A stretch of 64,000 nt of DNA, from positions 8,766,364 to 8,830,363 of the forward strand of contig CM055113.1 in assembly GCA_029204225.1 (NCBI GenBank), read 5' to 3'. The translations under genes were made by a program, and so were the position numbers. Shown here piece by piece: positions 1 to 11,166 of this stretch. The notes beneath the pieces were generated by a model that was not told the DNA's origin, did not search any database, and saw nothing but the letters and a program-made list of their open reading frames with translations. The first letter of the stretch is position 1; each line of letters starts with the position of its first letter. This stretch comes from Diphasiastrum complanatum. Taxonomy: Eukaryota > Streptophyta > Lycopodiopsida > Lycopodiales > Lycopodiaceae.

Positions 1-176
1 TGTTTTCCTTGGCTACCATCACAAATTGTTTAGGATCAACAAATTCATCAATCTTAAACAACCTCCCAAAACTTCTTTCTCTTGCTATGATCTTCCAATT
101 CTTCTTGATGTTGCATACATCAAGAATAATGGGAACAAACCATTTTCAAGCAATTGACCTACACTAAGTAAACTCT
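1..176 (-). mobile_element. Ty1/copia pre-integrase fragment
   Basis: Read on the minus strand, the sequence gives SVGQLLENG followed, after a one-base frame change, by a stretch with WKIIAR and GRLFKIDEF. This matches the segment just after the protease in copia polyproteins (the NLLSVGQLLE...G motif and the pre-integrase domain). It runs off the left edge of the window, so the rest of the element may lie outside. At about 177 it is joined directly to a non-LTR reverse-transcriptase remnant. Confidence 0.6.
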
Positions 177-640
177 CTAAAGCATGAACGACTGTCTCAC
201 AACCACCAGAAGTAGCACATCCAAACTAAAATGAAAAAAGATGAGCATGAAATGGTTCTTGAAACTGGAAACAAAGTGTCATTGCAACCAATTTGTATAA
301 ACATTCGCCCACCGCAATCAGATGCACACCACTAGAGCGTTTATCCGATGCTAAAAGACAAGCGACACCTAAAATATGAGCAACTGACGAAGGAATCTGC
401 CCACAAGCATTGAAGGAGCAGATCTTGAAAAGAAGATCAAAGCCACTAGCAAAATTGTATGTAGAAAACCAATTACGTAGGTGCTCAAATACCATCCCTG
501 AAGGCCCTCCAGCTGAGAGTCGATGACTGTGAAGAAAGGCTTTGATAAAATAAACTTTTGCAAGTTGTAGATCATAGTTAGGCTAAAAATCTTCACAAAC
601 AAAGGAAGAGTATCACTGGCATGTGGGTGAAGCCGTTCAA
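177..640 (-). mobile_element. LINE-like reverse-transcriptase remnant
   Basis: Two minus-strand frames joined by a frameshift near 490-520 give GGPSGMVFEHLRNWF, then ILGVACLLAS, then a GVHLIAVGECLYKLVA block, then CETVVHAL. These correspond to the conserved finger and palm blocks of a non-LTR reverse transcriptase family (consensus of the type GPSGW..EHLR, then LTKPDGGVRPIAVGE, then GGCETVVHG). The catalytic YADD block is not present because the sequence switches to copia at 177. It is clearly a pseudogene; the family assignment is from motif memory rather than a search. Confidence 0.55.
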
Positions 641-2253
641 GTGCCTGAATATTAGTAGAAGAAGGCATTGTTGAAACTGAGGGAGCAAGGGTGTGAGCGA
701 CACGCGAAAATTCACCAACTTGCCCAAGCAAAACACAGTGACGTCAACGACTATGAATAGGAATGGATGGAGTCTGAGACAAAAACAAACTCACGTTTGG
801 TTTACCCATGCTTCATCTTGTATGAAGAAAGTGCTGCATCTCAATGGCATCCTTTGTTTAACAACATTTGTATCAATTTACAACCACCACATCATGCACG
901 AAGTGATGATTTCTTCACAATCAAATCTGTTTAATAGAAACAAATTTGAAAACCAAACAAAAATTGGTAGATTATGTTTTTTCATATTTGAAAATTTCAA
1001 CAAAATAAAACTATTTAAATTCTGAATAATATTTGTATATTTAACGTTCAAATTTTTGGCATTTGAAAAAAAAATCAACTTCTTAAAAAAATGAGTGTCT
1101 AGGTTTTTTTTTTTTTTGGGTCACCATGTTATCCATAGTGGCAAAACATGCATGATTCATAAGCCCAGATTACTTTTTTCAAAATGTCAATTTCAAATCT
1201 AGTAAGTTAAATACTATTATTTTTGTGAGCCATGACTTCAAAGGGACATCTTGTTCCTTTGGTCGGCCTACCAAATTTCATCAAAATAGATGTGTAAAAT
1301 TTGTCGTTGAAATGCTATTTATACTCATAAGCATATAAGTTAACTTGTGCTTATGCCATCGGCACTTGAGTTTTTGCCAGAGAGAGTGATATTATACTAT
1401 CAATTGTACACAAATTTGAATTATATGCAAATTATGACCCTACAAATTTAGGACATAAGTTGTTAGCTACCACATAGTTTTTTGCTAGAAAGAATCGAAC
1501 ATTTCACTATTTACTATGAGGAAAATTGTCTATCATAAAGAGAAAAATAAATTGTCACGCTACAAATTCCAAGACTGAGGTGCTTAACTACCAGCAATAT
1601 TTTCTATTATTTTCAAAATATGTTCCCAATCAAGTTGGCAATGAGAGCTCTAGTGGCAATGGAGCCCAAGCACGAGGCATGGTTTGTGCACACAAGCACA
1701 CGATAGAACTCAAGGTTTTCAAAAACTCATCGATTTGAACTTTCATGAAATAATGTCAAGTTTTCAAACTTTGAACATTAAATTCTGAATGGAATTTTTT
1801 TTAAAAACATACATATTTGACTTATTAAGAGTAACTATAATGACTAAAAACTTAATACTTCAATTTTGATTGTGTTTGAAAAATGTATACAAGATAAAAC
1901 TAAAATTTTTGGGAGATTTTACTATTTGAAAAATTGTAAATATTATGCTAAGTTTGGCTTGAGAAAATTCTAGAGAATGTGTGCCAACTTGAGATGTTCT
2001 TCTCATGCTTTCTTAGGAAGACGCTTGAAATGCGATGATCTTAATGAAATTCAAGTTGGGAGTCTTGTTGCACTTTTGTTTTTTGAAAATAATTGAAGAC
2101 ATCTATTTTGGATTGCAAAAGTGATTGGACTAATTAAAATAGTAACCAAACAAGAATATTACTTGTTATTTCTTACACTTTGTCAATGAACACACATTTT
2201 ATTAATGTCTGAAATTAATATTAAAGGATGTGGTGCCCACAAACGTTGTTATA
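641..2253. other. AT-rich spacer, no gene seen
   Basis: Only short ORFs without recognisable motifs occur here. There is a poly-T tract near 1106-1119 and otherwise low-complexity AT-rich DNA. I see no tRNA, LTR edge or coding domain. Confidence 0.5.
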
Positions 2254-2379
2254 GGACATAATTTTAGCTTCCATCGAAGAGGGTATCACATTTTTGGATT
2301 CCATCCATGAGGGCGAGGACATAATTTTAGCTTTCATCCAAGAGGGTTTCGCATTTTTGGATTCCATCCATGAGAGCCA
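2254..2379 (+). repeat. 63-bp tandem duplication
   Basis: Two adjacent 63-bp copies begin with ggacataattttagctt at 2254 and 2317 and differ at a few positions. The period is a multiple of three, so the surrounding small ORFs on both strands carry a 21-residue repeat, but no protein family is recognisable and this is probably chance. Confidence 0.75.
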
Positions 2380-3286
2380 TGTAAATTGCATCCCCCTTTC
2401 ATGTGCAACCATTCTTATTCTTCGCGAGTCGTCCCACATTCACATCCCACAAAACCCCAAATGGGGCACAATTGCACCATTCAATTCCACCACACCTCAG
2501 GTTCAGCATCTATTAACTCAAATATTGAATTCCCAATATTAGTGATGAAAATTCTCTGAAATTTAATAAAATTGTCGGCTAAACTTCAGGACCTTTTGAG
2601 AGGATAGAAATTTATTTTTTTTTATATATTTATGGAATATAAGATTACCATCAAGGATCCAAGAAAAAAAACTTCCTATCTCACCCCTAAATCTTGAAAA
2701 TCCTAAAATTGAGTGTTAAATTGGTTGGTTTTTTAAGTAATTAGCTATTAAGCAGGTTAGTCTTAAACCCAGTCTTAAACCCAACTATCACATTTACCTC
2801 CACCTTTAGTTTGCTAACTGTGCTTAAATTAGATGTTTTTGTGGACTCATACAAGAGAAAATAAAAATTGTGGACTGGTAGGTGACTCTAGTCTGTAAAC
2901 TTCACATAACTATTTCTGACATAAATTTTTAAGTAACCACATTCAAATTACAAGACTCTGTTGCATTGCCAATAAAGATTATCTGGAATCTGATCATTCA
3001 CAAGGAAATAGTGTCCACTGAAAGAATCAGCTTAGCGATCATTGTAAAGGACATCTCTGGAAACATTTCACTTACAGCAATCAAAGATTGGAATTGGGTA
3101 TTTTAATGTGAGTAGCTTCTAGGTTTTCTAAGCTAACAAAAAGAATGAACAGCATACTCAAGAGAACAAATCTGTTGCTGTATATTGAATGCTTCACAAC
3201 CTTTTGAATGTTTGGCAGCATGTCAGGAACATTTGACACACGAATAAAATAAAGTGATCATAAAAGGTAGAGTCAGAGGATCACCC
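2380..3286. other. Spacer downstream of the GT92 gene
   Basis: AT-rich sequence without a coding domain. Because the GT92 gene is transcribed leftward, its 3' untranslated region must lie in the right part of this interval; I could not identify a confident polyadenylation signal. Confidence 0.45.
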
Positions 3287-4792
3287 TTACAAGCTTGTAA
3301 AAAATTGAGGTAAAGCTCTTCTAGCCTTGGCTATGGTTCTGGATAAAGAGTAATCTGTGTTGTACTTTCGAATGTCAGGAACAATTTCCTTCAGCTGATC
3401 AAATGGAAGTGACATGTTCACGTTTACCTGACACATATTTGCCTCAGTCGACAGTGCTCCGTGGTAGTGATACATCCTGGCTATGGTGGCATTCAGATCC
3501 GAGCCACCCACGTCCGGAAGCGCAGCCGTATGCACTGCCGCAGCAAAAACTTTTCTGGGATTCGCGACATACTTCCTGGCACCTTGCCAATGCCGGCAGA
3601 CCCACGGATCAAACAGCACGTCATCGCAGTAAGGACGTTTGTGCATCCACAGAAGGCGCTGTACAAGCCAGTGTGCTGCATTCACTGGAAGATCAGCACA
3701 AAGAGACATGTCGGCCCAGATGCTTCCGAAGGTAATATATGGCGCATCTCGGTGCTCTGAGAGCAGCGACAAGAGGTTTGTGGGCGGAGGGATGTGAAGG
3801 AACTCGTCCAGATCGTGAAAGAAAGTCCAGGAGGCAAGGAATCGCGTTCGGTGGAGACAGTCGTTGGCCAGCAGCAGCTGATTGTGGTACCACGATGGAT
3901 ATTCTCTCTGATCAATGGCATTAATGATTGTAAGATAGCCTGCTTTCACCCATGGAGCTAGCAGTTGATAGTGGTGATCCTGCAACCCACCCACATTGTA
4001 GAAGATAAAATGCGCCTTCGCTTTCCAGAAGTAGTGATGATATACTAGCCAGTGGACGATCCACTCTGCTCTGATGCTTCCATGCATGGGAGGACCACAA
4101 AATGCAAACTTCCACGGAGGCCGATTATCTCGCTTCTTTACGAATTGAGATGTAGCCCCCTTCTGCTCTTCCATAGCCACCACTTTCTCTGTATCTCCCG
4201 GATTAGGTTTCACAGAAACTTTGATAATGAGAGAGCCCCCCAGATCCTCCATGCCTACATCGTGCTGGAAGCTACAGTTCACCGTCGCAACCACGTAAAG
4301 GCGAGGAAACTGGTCGTGGTAGACATAGATTATTTCCGCTTTTGTCACTTGTTTATTTGTGACATTGTGGTGCGAATGCCACTCGCATTCATGAACAGGT
4401 TGATCAAATTGTCGTACTGCAACTGATGTTATTCCTACTACGTAGAATGTCCTCACTGATTCCCTGTATGCGCTGAACTGCACGAAAGGGTAGTGAGCAT
4501 AGCCGTGGGGGCGAAGAGATCGCTGCTTTGATTCTACATTTGGGGAAGCAGAGAAGTGGTGAGCATCCGATTGATCCGCTGGACTAGTGTCGGCGGCCTG
4601 GGCCGTAATCCCCCTGATCAACTCCGACGCATTTATGTTGCCAGTGCAAGAAAAAGATTTCAAGATTGAAACAGCACTACAGGATAGGGTGGAAACTCTT
4701 GCAAATCCGTACAAGATCGGCAGCTGCAATAAGCATGTCAAAAGAATTACCGAAAGAACAGTATATACAACTTTACGATCCTTAACTGCCAT
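3287..4792 (-). CDS. GT92 glycosyltransferase, galactan synthase-like
   Basis: A 501-residue intronless ORF. Residues 1-8 are short and basic, residues about 9-30 form one hydrophobic segment, and the rest is soluble, the layout of a type II Golgi membrane protein. The catalytic region starts at about residue 228 with KFAFCGPPMHGS and continues through HFIFYNVGG (261-269), APWVKAGYL (279-287), ANDCLHR (309-315) and HDLDEF (326-331), where DLD is the expected metal and nucleotide-sugar binding DxD motif. Later blocks include RKYVANPRKV (406-415) and YHYHG (441-445). This order matches the GT92/DUF23 family, whose plant GALS members extend beta-1,4-galactan side chains of pectin; length is close to GALS proteins (about 500). 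N-glycosylation sequons occur at 54, 143, 172, 434 and 459. The first ATG is used because it precedes the anchor. Membership of GT92 is firm; galactan synthesis is inferred. It is the only intact host gene seen here. Confidence 0.9.
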   Translation of the reverse strand: MAVKDRKVVYTVLSVILLTCLLQLPILYGFARVSTLSCSAVSILKSFSCTGNINASELIRGITAQAADTSPADQSDAHHFSASPNVESKQRSLRPHGYAHYPFVQFSAYRESVRTFYVVGITSVAVRQFDQPVHECEWHSHHNVTNKQVTKAEIIYVYHDQFPRLYVVATVNCSFQHDVGMEDLGGSLIIKVSVKPNPGDTEKVVAMEEQKGATSQFVKKRDNRPPWKFAFCGPPMHGSIRAEWIVHWLVYHHYFWKAKAHFIFYNVGGLQDHHYQLLAPWVKAGYLTIINAIDQREYPSWYHNQLLLANDCLHRTRFLASWTFFHDLDEFLHIPPPTNLLSLLSEHRDAPYITFGSIWADMSLCADLPVNAAHWLVQRLLWMHKRPYCDDVLFDPWVCRHWQGARKYVANPRKVFAAAVHTAALPDVGGSDLNATIARMYHYHGALSTEANMCQVNVNMSLPFDQLKEIVPDIRKYNTDYSLSRTIAKARRALPQFFTSL

Positions 4793-5479
4793 TACTAGCC
4801 CTCCAGCGCCTGCTACTCATTGCATATCCTTCCGTCTGCTACCCTGCCCACCATGGATCGGGAGACCTTCCACCATTTGGTGAATCTGCATTGCCTTGCA
4901 TATTTGTCGCCTTCCGCAATGATTCGCACTTGTGGGTCCTATCAACAACAGTAAATCATCAGCAATTCCTGCCCAATCACGAGCAAAAACTGCCCAATCA
5001 GTAGCAAAAACAAGAGCTTTGGGCTGGAAGTGCTCATTTTGATTCCAAAAATCAGTAAAGAAAGCAGCCCAGCTGACTGAATGTTGAGCATTGCAAGGAA
5101 ACTCTGAGGATCAGTAACAGAAATTGGTAGCTTGCAGCCATCACTCATTCACAAACGGATCAGCTGTCTCATCAATCTGCAAAAGCCAAGAGCAAAATTG
5201 CTCTCCTTTTCCATTCTTGGTTTGTAGTCGTTGTACTCACTCACACCTGCCACGGCGTTGCTCATGTCTGCGGATGGGGTTAAACGACCCTAGCAGAATT
5301 TACAGCCCAACCACTCAGCTCTTGCCAGGTGGCATACTACACTTGGACTCCCTGTTCTTCAAAACGTGGCAACATCTGAACGCTCACAACAAAATCCAAG
5401 GGTGTGCACTGATTCTAGTTATACACTTCAGATTTCTTCTAAGATGTTTTTGTTTTTGTTTTTTATTTTATTTTATTTT
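4793..5479. other. Upstream region of the GT92 gene
   Basis: This should contain the promoter and 5' leader of the leftward GT92 gene. No convincing TATA box or other motif could be fixed by eye. Two small ORFs lack recognisable domains. Confidence 0.4.
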
Positions 5480-6110
5480 TGGGGGAGAAGGCCATCCATG
5501 TGTGGGTTTAAACTTTGGGTGGTCAATTCCACACAAGGAACCCTTTTAGGTTTTTTTTTTCTTGCCCATGTGTGGGCCAAGTTTGAGAGCTTTTGTGCCT
5601 AATTCCACACCAAAAACCCTTTACCATCACCACACCAGGGGAGATTCTTTTAAGTCTCTTTGTTTCTGAAATATCGCCCATGTGTGTGCGAGGCTTAAAC
5701 TTGGTTTGTCAATTCGACACCAAAAACCCTTTACCATCACCACACCAGGGGAGATTCTTTTAAGTCTCTTTGTTTCTGAAATATCGCCCATGTGTGTGCG
5801 AGGCTTAAACTTGGTTTGTCAATTCGACACCAAAAACCCTTTATCACCACACTACTCAGGGGTGGATCCTTTACCACCACACTACGCGGTGGAGGATCCC
5901 TAAAAAACATTTCATTTTTTTTTATTCGGACATTGTCCAAATGTGAGAGGTTTGAATTTGGGAGGTCAATCCCACACCAAGCACCCTCTACACAAGGGCA
6001 TATCCTTTTAGATTCTTTTTTTTTTCTCATACATCACCCATGTGTGAGGTTTGAATTTGGGTGGCCAATCCCACACGAAGAACTCTATACCACACCACAT
6101 CACACAAGTT
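5480..6110 (+). repeat. 110-bp tandem repeat block
   Basis: Two nearly identical 110-bp units run 5611-5720 and 5721-5830, with a partial third from 5831. A shorter motif, catgtgtg...ggtttgaatttgggtggtcaat.ccacac, recurs in degenerate form near 5488, 5567, 5677, 5787, 5938 and 6038, so the near-perfect units are the latest expansion of an older array. Short ORFs across it simply follow the repeat and are not treated as genes. Confidence 0.8.
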
Positions 6111-7180
6111 GGCTATGATTTATTTAAAGACCCATGGTGTTTGTTTTTGTGTGTGCTGCATGGCCCTTCTTTGACTTGATTATAGATGCAAGTCGCACAT
6201 TATAACATTCTTTTGTTTGAATAATGTTTAGGTGAAGATGCATAGAAAAACATTATAAGTGAACTAGCACCCACCTTGAGGACAATGTTTTAAGCAAAAT
6301 CTACAATGTGTTAATTTCAAAATTCATGGGCTAGTTAGATGCAACACACAATATTAGATGATGGTTTACTCCAATAAGTAATTGTTCCTCTTTATTTTTC
6401 TTATCGACCATGAAATTTTTTACTTCTAGATGTTGGTTTGTTGTTTAAGATTCTAATTGACTTTGGCTAGTTCTAGACTAAGTGCTCTCTTCTTTGAAAG
6501 GAGTAAAGTCATTGGTTCAAAGGGCCTCCCCCGTTTTAACTTGGCTTGAGTTGTCATCATATGGCACATGAGGTGGCATGGGCCGTCCTTTGCCACATAG
6601 GGAATTCAAGGTGGGGAGGTGGAGTTGTCAGGGCAACTTAGGGAATGGACCAATCAAGTTGCAACGATCCATTTACACTCACCAAGCAAGTTCGAAATAG
6701 GGGTTTTCAGCTCACTTGCTAGGGTGTAAATTCAATAGAAAGCGGCCAAGCAATCTCACTTGCCTCTTGGAACCATTTATAAAACCATTTGCCATGGTTT
6801 TTATAAACTTAATTAGCTTGTTGAGATTCATGTATGTCATGATTGTTAGAAAATATTGATGCTTTGAAACTCTTTGATGTAGTCACATTTCTTGTTTTTA
6901 AATTCTTCATGTTTCAATCTAAATTGTTGTTGTAAGACTCCATCAAGTGAACAGTGATTGTTTCGTAATCTTGTAAAGACAATGTTAGTATTTACTCTTT
7001 AAAATTAGGATGTCTAGAAGTCCAAAGTTGCACAGAAAAGAGAGAGAGTTAAAAACATTCACATGGTTCCTTTTGCTTAAGCAAGACCAAACCCTTCGAA
7101 ACCTTTATTCATAAGCCAACAAGGTAAAATGTAGCTGAGAAGTAAAGTACAGTACAATAAAGCACCATAAAGCAAGACTT
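6111..7180. other. AT-rich spacer, no gene seen
   Basis: No ORF with a recognisable domain and no LTR-edge motif was found. The region has ordinary AT-rich composition. Confidence 0.45.
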
Positions 7181-7185
7181 ATTTC

Positions 7186-7480
7186 AAGACATCCAGTTGG
7201 TACCTACCACCATCCCACAACACAACCACGCGAGTTAGTATGTGGGGAAGACAGGTGTCAACGCTGAATGTCAATTGTTATCCATGTACAAATAAGCTTT
7301 GCTAAAAACTTACATAAGAGATCAAAGTATGATGGAGCTAACAAGTATAGTATTAAGAAACAAGGTAATTATTTTATGACATTCAACTGGTACCTACCAC
7401 CATCCCACTGCACAAAATCGTGCAAGTTAGCACAATGAGAAAGACATGTGTCAAAGTTTATCCATGCACAAAACAAACTC
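7186..7480 (+). repeat. Diverged direct repeat, offset about 190 bp
   Basis: The block around ggtacctaccaccatcccac at 7199 recurs at 7389, followed in both copies by a cac/cgag-ttag segment, by gtgtcaa and by tatccatg.acaaa. The copies are diverged by substitutions and small gaps. Confidence 0.65.
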
Positions 7481-7671
7481 TATCACTTAACATCATGATT
7501 GGCACTAGTCCAATCTTCCTAATCTAAGCTTAATTCCTAGCAACAGGTCCAAACCCTAATGTTACAATATAAGGGCATACGACATGCTGATCGATTCATG
7601 GGATCATGGTCTGCATCAATTCTTACATAACAAACATATGTATACTAACTTAATCATATTTCTTAATTGAT

Positions 7672-7941
7672 TTGCAATAGGTTTGGCAAGGACATACACA
7701 TGTAGTAGGGTAAATCCATGCCATACTAATTTGTGTGACCATTGAATGATTTTAATAGGTCATGCATTGATGTCATATCCCTTGAGCATTTCCATGTTTT
7801 CCAAGAGCGTTCAAGCCAAAACAATATTATGATGATCCAAAAACTTAAAAGGTGGCAATGACTTGTATTAGCTCTGGAAAGGAGGTACACAAATGTACTA
7901 GGGCAAATCCATGTCATACTAATCATTATGTCCATTGAATA
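7672..7941 (+). repeat. Diverged direct repeat, offset about 193 bp
   Basis: The block tgtagtagggtaaatccatg at 7701 recurs as tgtactagggcaaatccatg at 7894, each followed by atactaat and by tccattgaat or accattgaat. No coding content. Confidence 0.65.
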
Positions 7942-8409
7942 AGACTATTCAAGCTAAAAACCTATAGATGTTTGGATTGGCTCAACTAAATATTATCTAA
8001 TATAGTGTTTTTGGGTTGGGCACATGTGTTCGGTATTCTTAGCCCTAAACAATATTGTATTTTGGCAAATGAGGTTTGAGCTCTATCTAAGAAATCATTC
8101 AATTTTTATTTGCAAAAAGCTAAAAAAACACATTTGTAAACCTTGCAAATACACGTACCTTAAAATTCATACGAACATTGTTCAATTTTGTTTAATACCA
8201 CACATTCTTGTAGGCATACTATTTTTTTTCATACCAAGATCGTGCAAATTCTTACAAACGTGGTTAAATCTTGCATATAACTCATTTTGTATAGACAACA
8301 TTCCTGACTTATGCAACCAAATATTAATAGCTTCAATTCGATTGAAAGTTATTAAACGTTCATATTTGAATTTGTGATGATGTTTTCTTGTAAGTACACC
8401 TAGAAGTAG
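7942..8409. other. AT-rich spacer with unrecognised short ORFs
   Basis: Overlapping ORFs of 117 residues (+, 8024-8377) and 76 residues (-, 8182-8412) exist. Neither shows a recognisable domain, and the plus ORF is rich in residues expected from AT-rich noncoding DNA. I do not call a gene. Confidence 0.35.
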
Positions 8410-8580
8410 CACAGCATTTTGTAAGGGAAAAGCTCATTGGAGGTGAAATCAACTTAGAACATGTCGACACATCTTTGTGTATTGTTGATCTTCTCACAAA
8501 GCCACTTTGCAAAAGTGCCTTCTCAAAGCCTAGGTCTAATCTTGGTCTTATCTCAAGATCAATGCTTGATCCACATTAGA
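8410..8580 (+). mobile_element. Copia RNase H C-terminal tail (remnant)
   Basis: One plus-strand frame reads HFVREKLIGGEINLEHVDTS, then IVDLLTKPL, then SNLGLI. This is the last block of copia RNase H (consensus HF.RE.V..G.I.L.HV.T..Q.ADILTK.L). About 57 residues survive and end in a stop near 8580. No polypurine tract or LTR was recognised after it, so it is a small orphan fragment. Confidence 0.7.
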
Positions 8581-9345
8581 TACATTATTAGGAGTAGTGT
8601 CAAAATATTGAAAAATCTATCTAATGTTGTATGGAACTTATATAAATGACTCCAATGTCTAGATCATATGCAAACAAATCCATTTTCAATGGTTCCAAAG
8701 ATAGACATAAGTTTACCAAACTAATGTACAACATTCACATTAGTATTAAGCTAAGTCCTACACAAGTATTTTACAAGCTTTAAGTGACTAATGTCAAAAC
8801 TAAGTAGATTTTCAAGACCATACTTGAGATCGAAGCACGTATTGGGTTCAAAATATAATTAGAACAATTGTTGCAAAATATTTTGCTAGCAAACTTGTCT
8901 TTACTTCCACTAAAATAAGCCCTAAAAGATAGACAAATGGTATAAAATTGTGTGGCATAGAGTGAGGAACAATTAGAAAAATTTAAAAGTGAATTCTTGG
9001 AAAAAAACAACAACAAATATTTGCATTGTACCTCAAGCTAGAGGTGTAGATAGTCGCTGGAAATCAATAGTCTCAAGTAATGACAACTTAGTAGCAATAA
9101 ATTGTTCCAACTGTGGCAAAAATTAGCTAGAATCATCTATAAAAGAACACATTGGAAAGAAAATGCAATCAATGGTGAATAGAGTTGTTGAAAATGCAGC
9201 TTGAATCCATGCAAATCTAGACCAAAAAATCGCTGAAGAGATTCCTCATTTGGCACAAAAGGCTTTCAAATTCATGTATAGCATCAAACTAAAAAACATT
9301 CATGAATCTTGCTTATGAAAACCATGTTTCTTTGCAGTTGAATAA
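8581..9345. other. AT-rich spacer, no gene seen
   Basis: Possibly decayed retroelement DNA following the copia tail, but no domain, LTR edge or repeat could be recognised. Confidence 0.4.
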
Positions 9346-10014
9346 TGTTAGATTTCTTATGCTCAGCCTAAACTAATCGTTCAAGTAACGAGCATCCTAA
9401 AAATCGAAGGACGACTACGTGTTTCGGACCTTCACATTTTTACCATTGGGCATTTTTGTGCCTTAACCATTTTCTAGGCAGCTTCGCCCTTTTCGCCTTC
9501 TTCGCATTTTTTGCACCTTCACGAAAAAGGCGACACAATGACCTGCCTTGAACAATTTAAAGGCACCTTCGAGTTTTTCGGGTTTTTCGCAACAGTGGCA
9601 GACCGATGTCGCCAACTTATCATCAACCCTAAAAATAGCTGGACAACTAAAATATCCAAAGGGCGGTTACCTACTTTGTACATACAAAAACTGGCGTAAA
9701 TAGCATTTAATGCTTGTAAGATATTTAGAAGTCACTTGTAAATATATACTTCAAGCTGAATCAAGCTAAGTGTTAAGTTTTATCATTATCAGAGTTATCT
9801 GTAGCCAGCGTAATCACGCTCAACAATCAAGCTGAAGTTATCACTTCAAGCATTGTACTCATTTGTTTTGATATTACTCAGAGTGCAATTTTTTGTCTCA
9901 CTACTGTATTGTTCATTTGCGCTAACTGTTGCTGCTAACTGCTGTGTTTCCGATCCCAAACGCCTACGCTCAAAGCTTCCAGCTTCCGCTGTCGGTCACC
10001 CACGTTTTACGACA
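9346..10014 (+). mobile_element. Cop-A 5' LTR
   Basis: A candidate LTR of about 669 bp that begins TGTTAGATT and ends ...ACGACA directly before a primer-binding site. The right end is fixed by the primer site; the left end is the nearest TGTT upstream and is less certain. No second copy was found in the window, so its length cannot be confirmed by pairing. Confidence 0.65.
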
Positions 10015-10030
10015 TGGTATCAAAGCGGGC
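10015..10030 (+). other. Cop-A primer-binding site (tRNA-iMet type)
   Basis: TGGTATCAAAGCGGGC directly follows the LTR end. It is close to the plant copia consensus TGGTATCAGAGC, complementary to the 3' end of initiator methionine tRNA, with one change in the core. Confidence 0.85.
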
Positions 10031-10157
10031 ATTTCGGTAATCTGCATTTCCACTGTGGATTATCAGTCTTGTTTCTATCAAGATGTTTTTCTAGCAAATG
10101 CGCAACCAACAGTATTCTGACAATCGTTGTTTCTACCAACGATCTCGTTCAACTAGA

Positions 10158-11166
10158 ATGGATCCATCATCTAGTTCATCTCTCATTGACAGACTCGATG
10201 GAGATAACTACCATATCTGGAAATTCAAGATGAAGGTTATACTACTAGCCAAAGAACTATGGGACATAGTTGATGGCACAGAGCTCAAACCAGAAAGTGA
10301 TGTAGCCATAATCACCAAGTGGAGACTGAGAGATGGCAAAGCATTTTTCATGATCACCCTCAACATCAAGGATACTTAGATCAGCCACGTACGTGCTGCT
10401 CAGACTGCTAAGGATGCATGGGACATCCTAGCAACCCTCTACAATATCAAGGATGTGAGTTCTAAGCTACACTTGAGGAAGAAATCCTTCACCTTGAGAA
10501 TGTCTGACGCAGAGAGTGTTTCGAGTCACCTCAACATTTTCAAAAATCTTACGAAACAAATGACTGCAACTGGCTCAGTCATAGAAGATTTTGATGCTCT
10601 CATGATTCTATTAACGAGTCTACCTGAAGCCTACAAAAATTGGGTAATGGCAATTGCTACCCAGGAGCACCTCACTCTATGTAATTTCGCTACTCCTACA
10701 AGAGGAGATCAGAAGATTTGCATTCTCCTCAGGCTCGGGATCGGATCCTCTAGCTCTATATTTGAAAAATCAGAAGTTTAGATCCAAGAGATCTACAAAG
10801 CCAAGTTATACTAACAAGAAGAGCAACATGCTGACTGGACCAAATTATGGTTCAGGATCGAATTCAACCTCTTCATCGTTCCAACCAATGCAGAAACTAT
10901 TCTGCAGATACTGTAAGAGGACTGGCCATGAGATCAAGGACTACCGAACTTTGAAGGATAACAACGAAAAGAAGAAGCAGTTCCAACAACAAGCACATAG
11001 TGCAACAACCAGTCACTCAATCCAGCAACAAGAGGAAGATGAAGCTGTGTTCATGACCAAAGTCAAAGAACATCAGGATATCAATTCCTGGTATCTAAAT
11101 TCTGGAGCAACCCAACACATGACTCACCATCGCGACTGGTTCAAAGACTATAAGTCATTCACCCAC
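10158..11166 (+). pseudogene. Cop-A gag and protease (copia), broken
   Basis: From the ATG at 10158 the frame reads DRLDGDNYHIWKFKMK, the typical N-terminus of copia gag, then LLTSLPEAYKNWV. A stop at about 10378 and a frameshift near 10680 break it. The zinc knuckle CRYCKRTGHEIKDY has its last cysteine changed to tyrosine. The protease site reads WYLNSGATQHMT, with Asn in place of the catalytic Asp. A stop follows at about 11170. Gag would form the particle and the protease would cut the polyprotein; neither could work as written. Confidence 0.85.

Noticed and set aside
3403-3760. Plus-strand ORFs opposite the GT92 gene
   Set aside because: They are antisense shadows of the conserved GT92 catalytic region, without a domain of their own.
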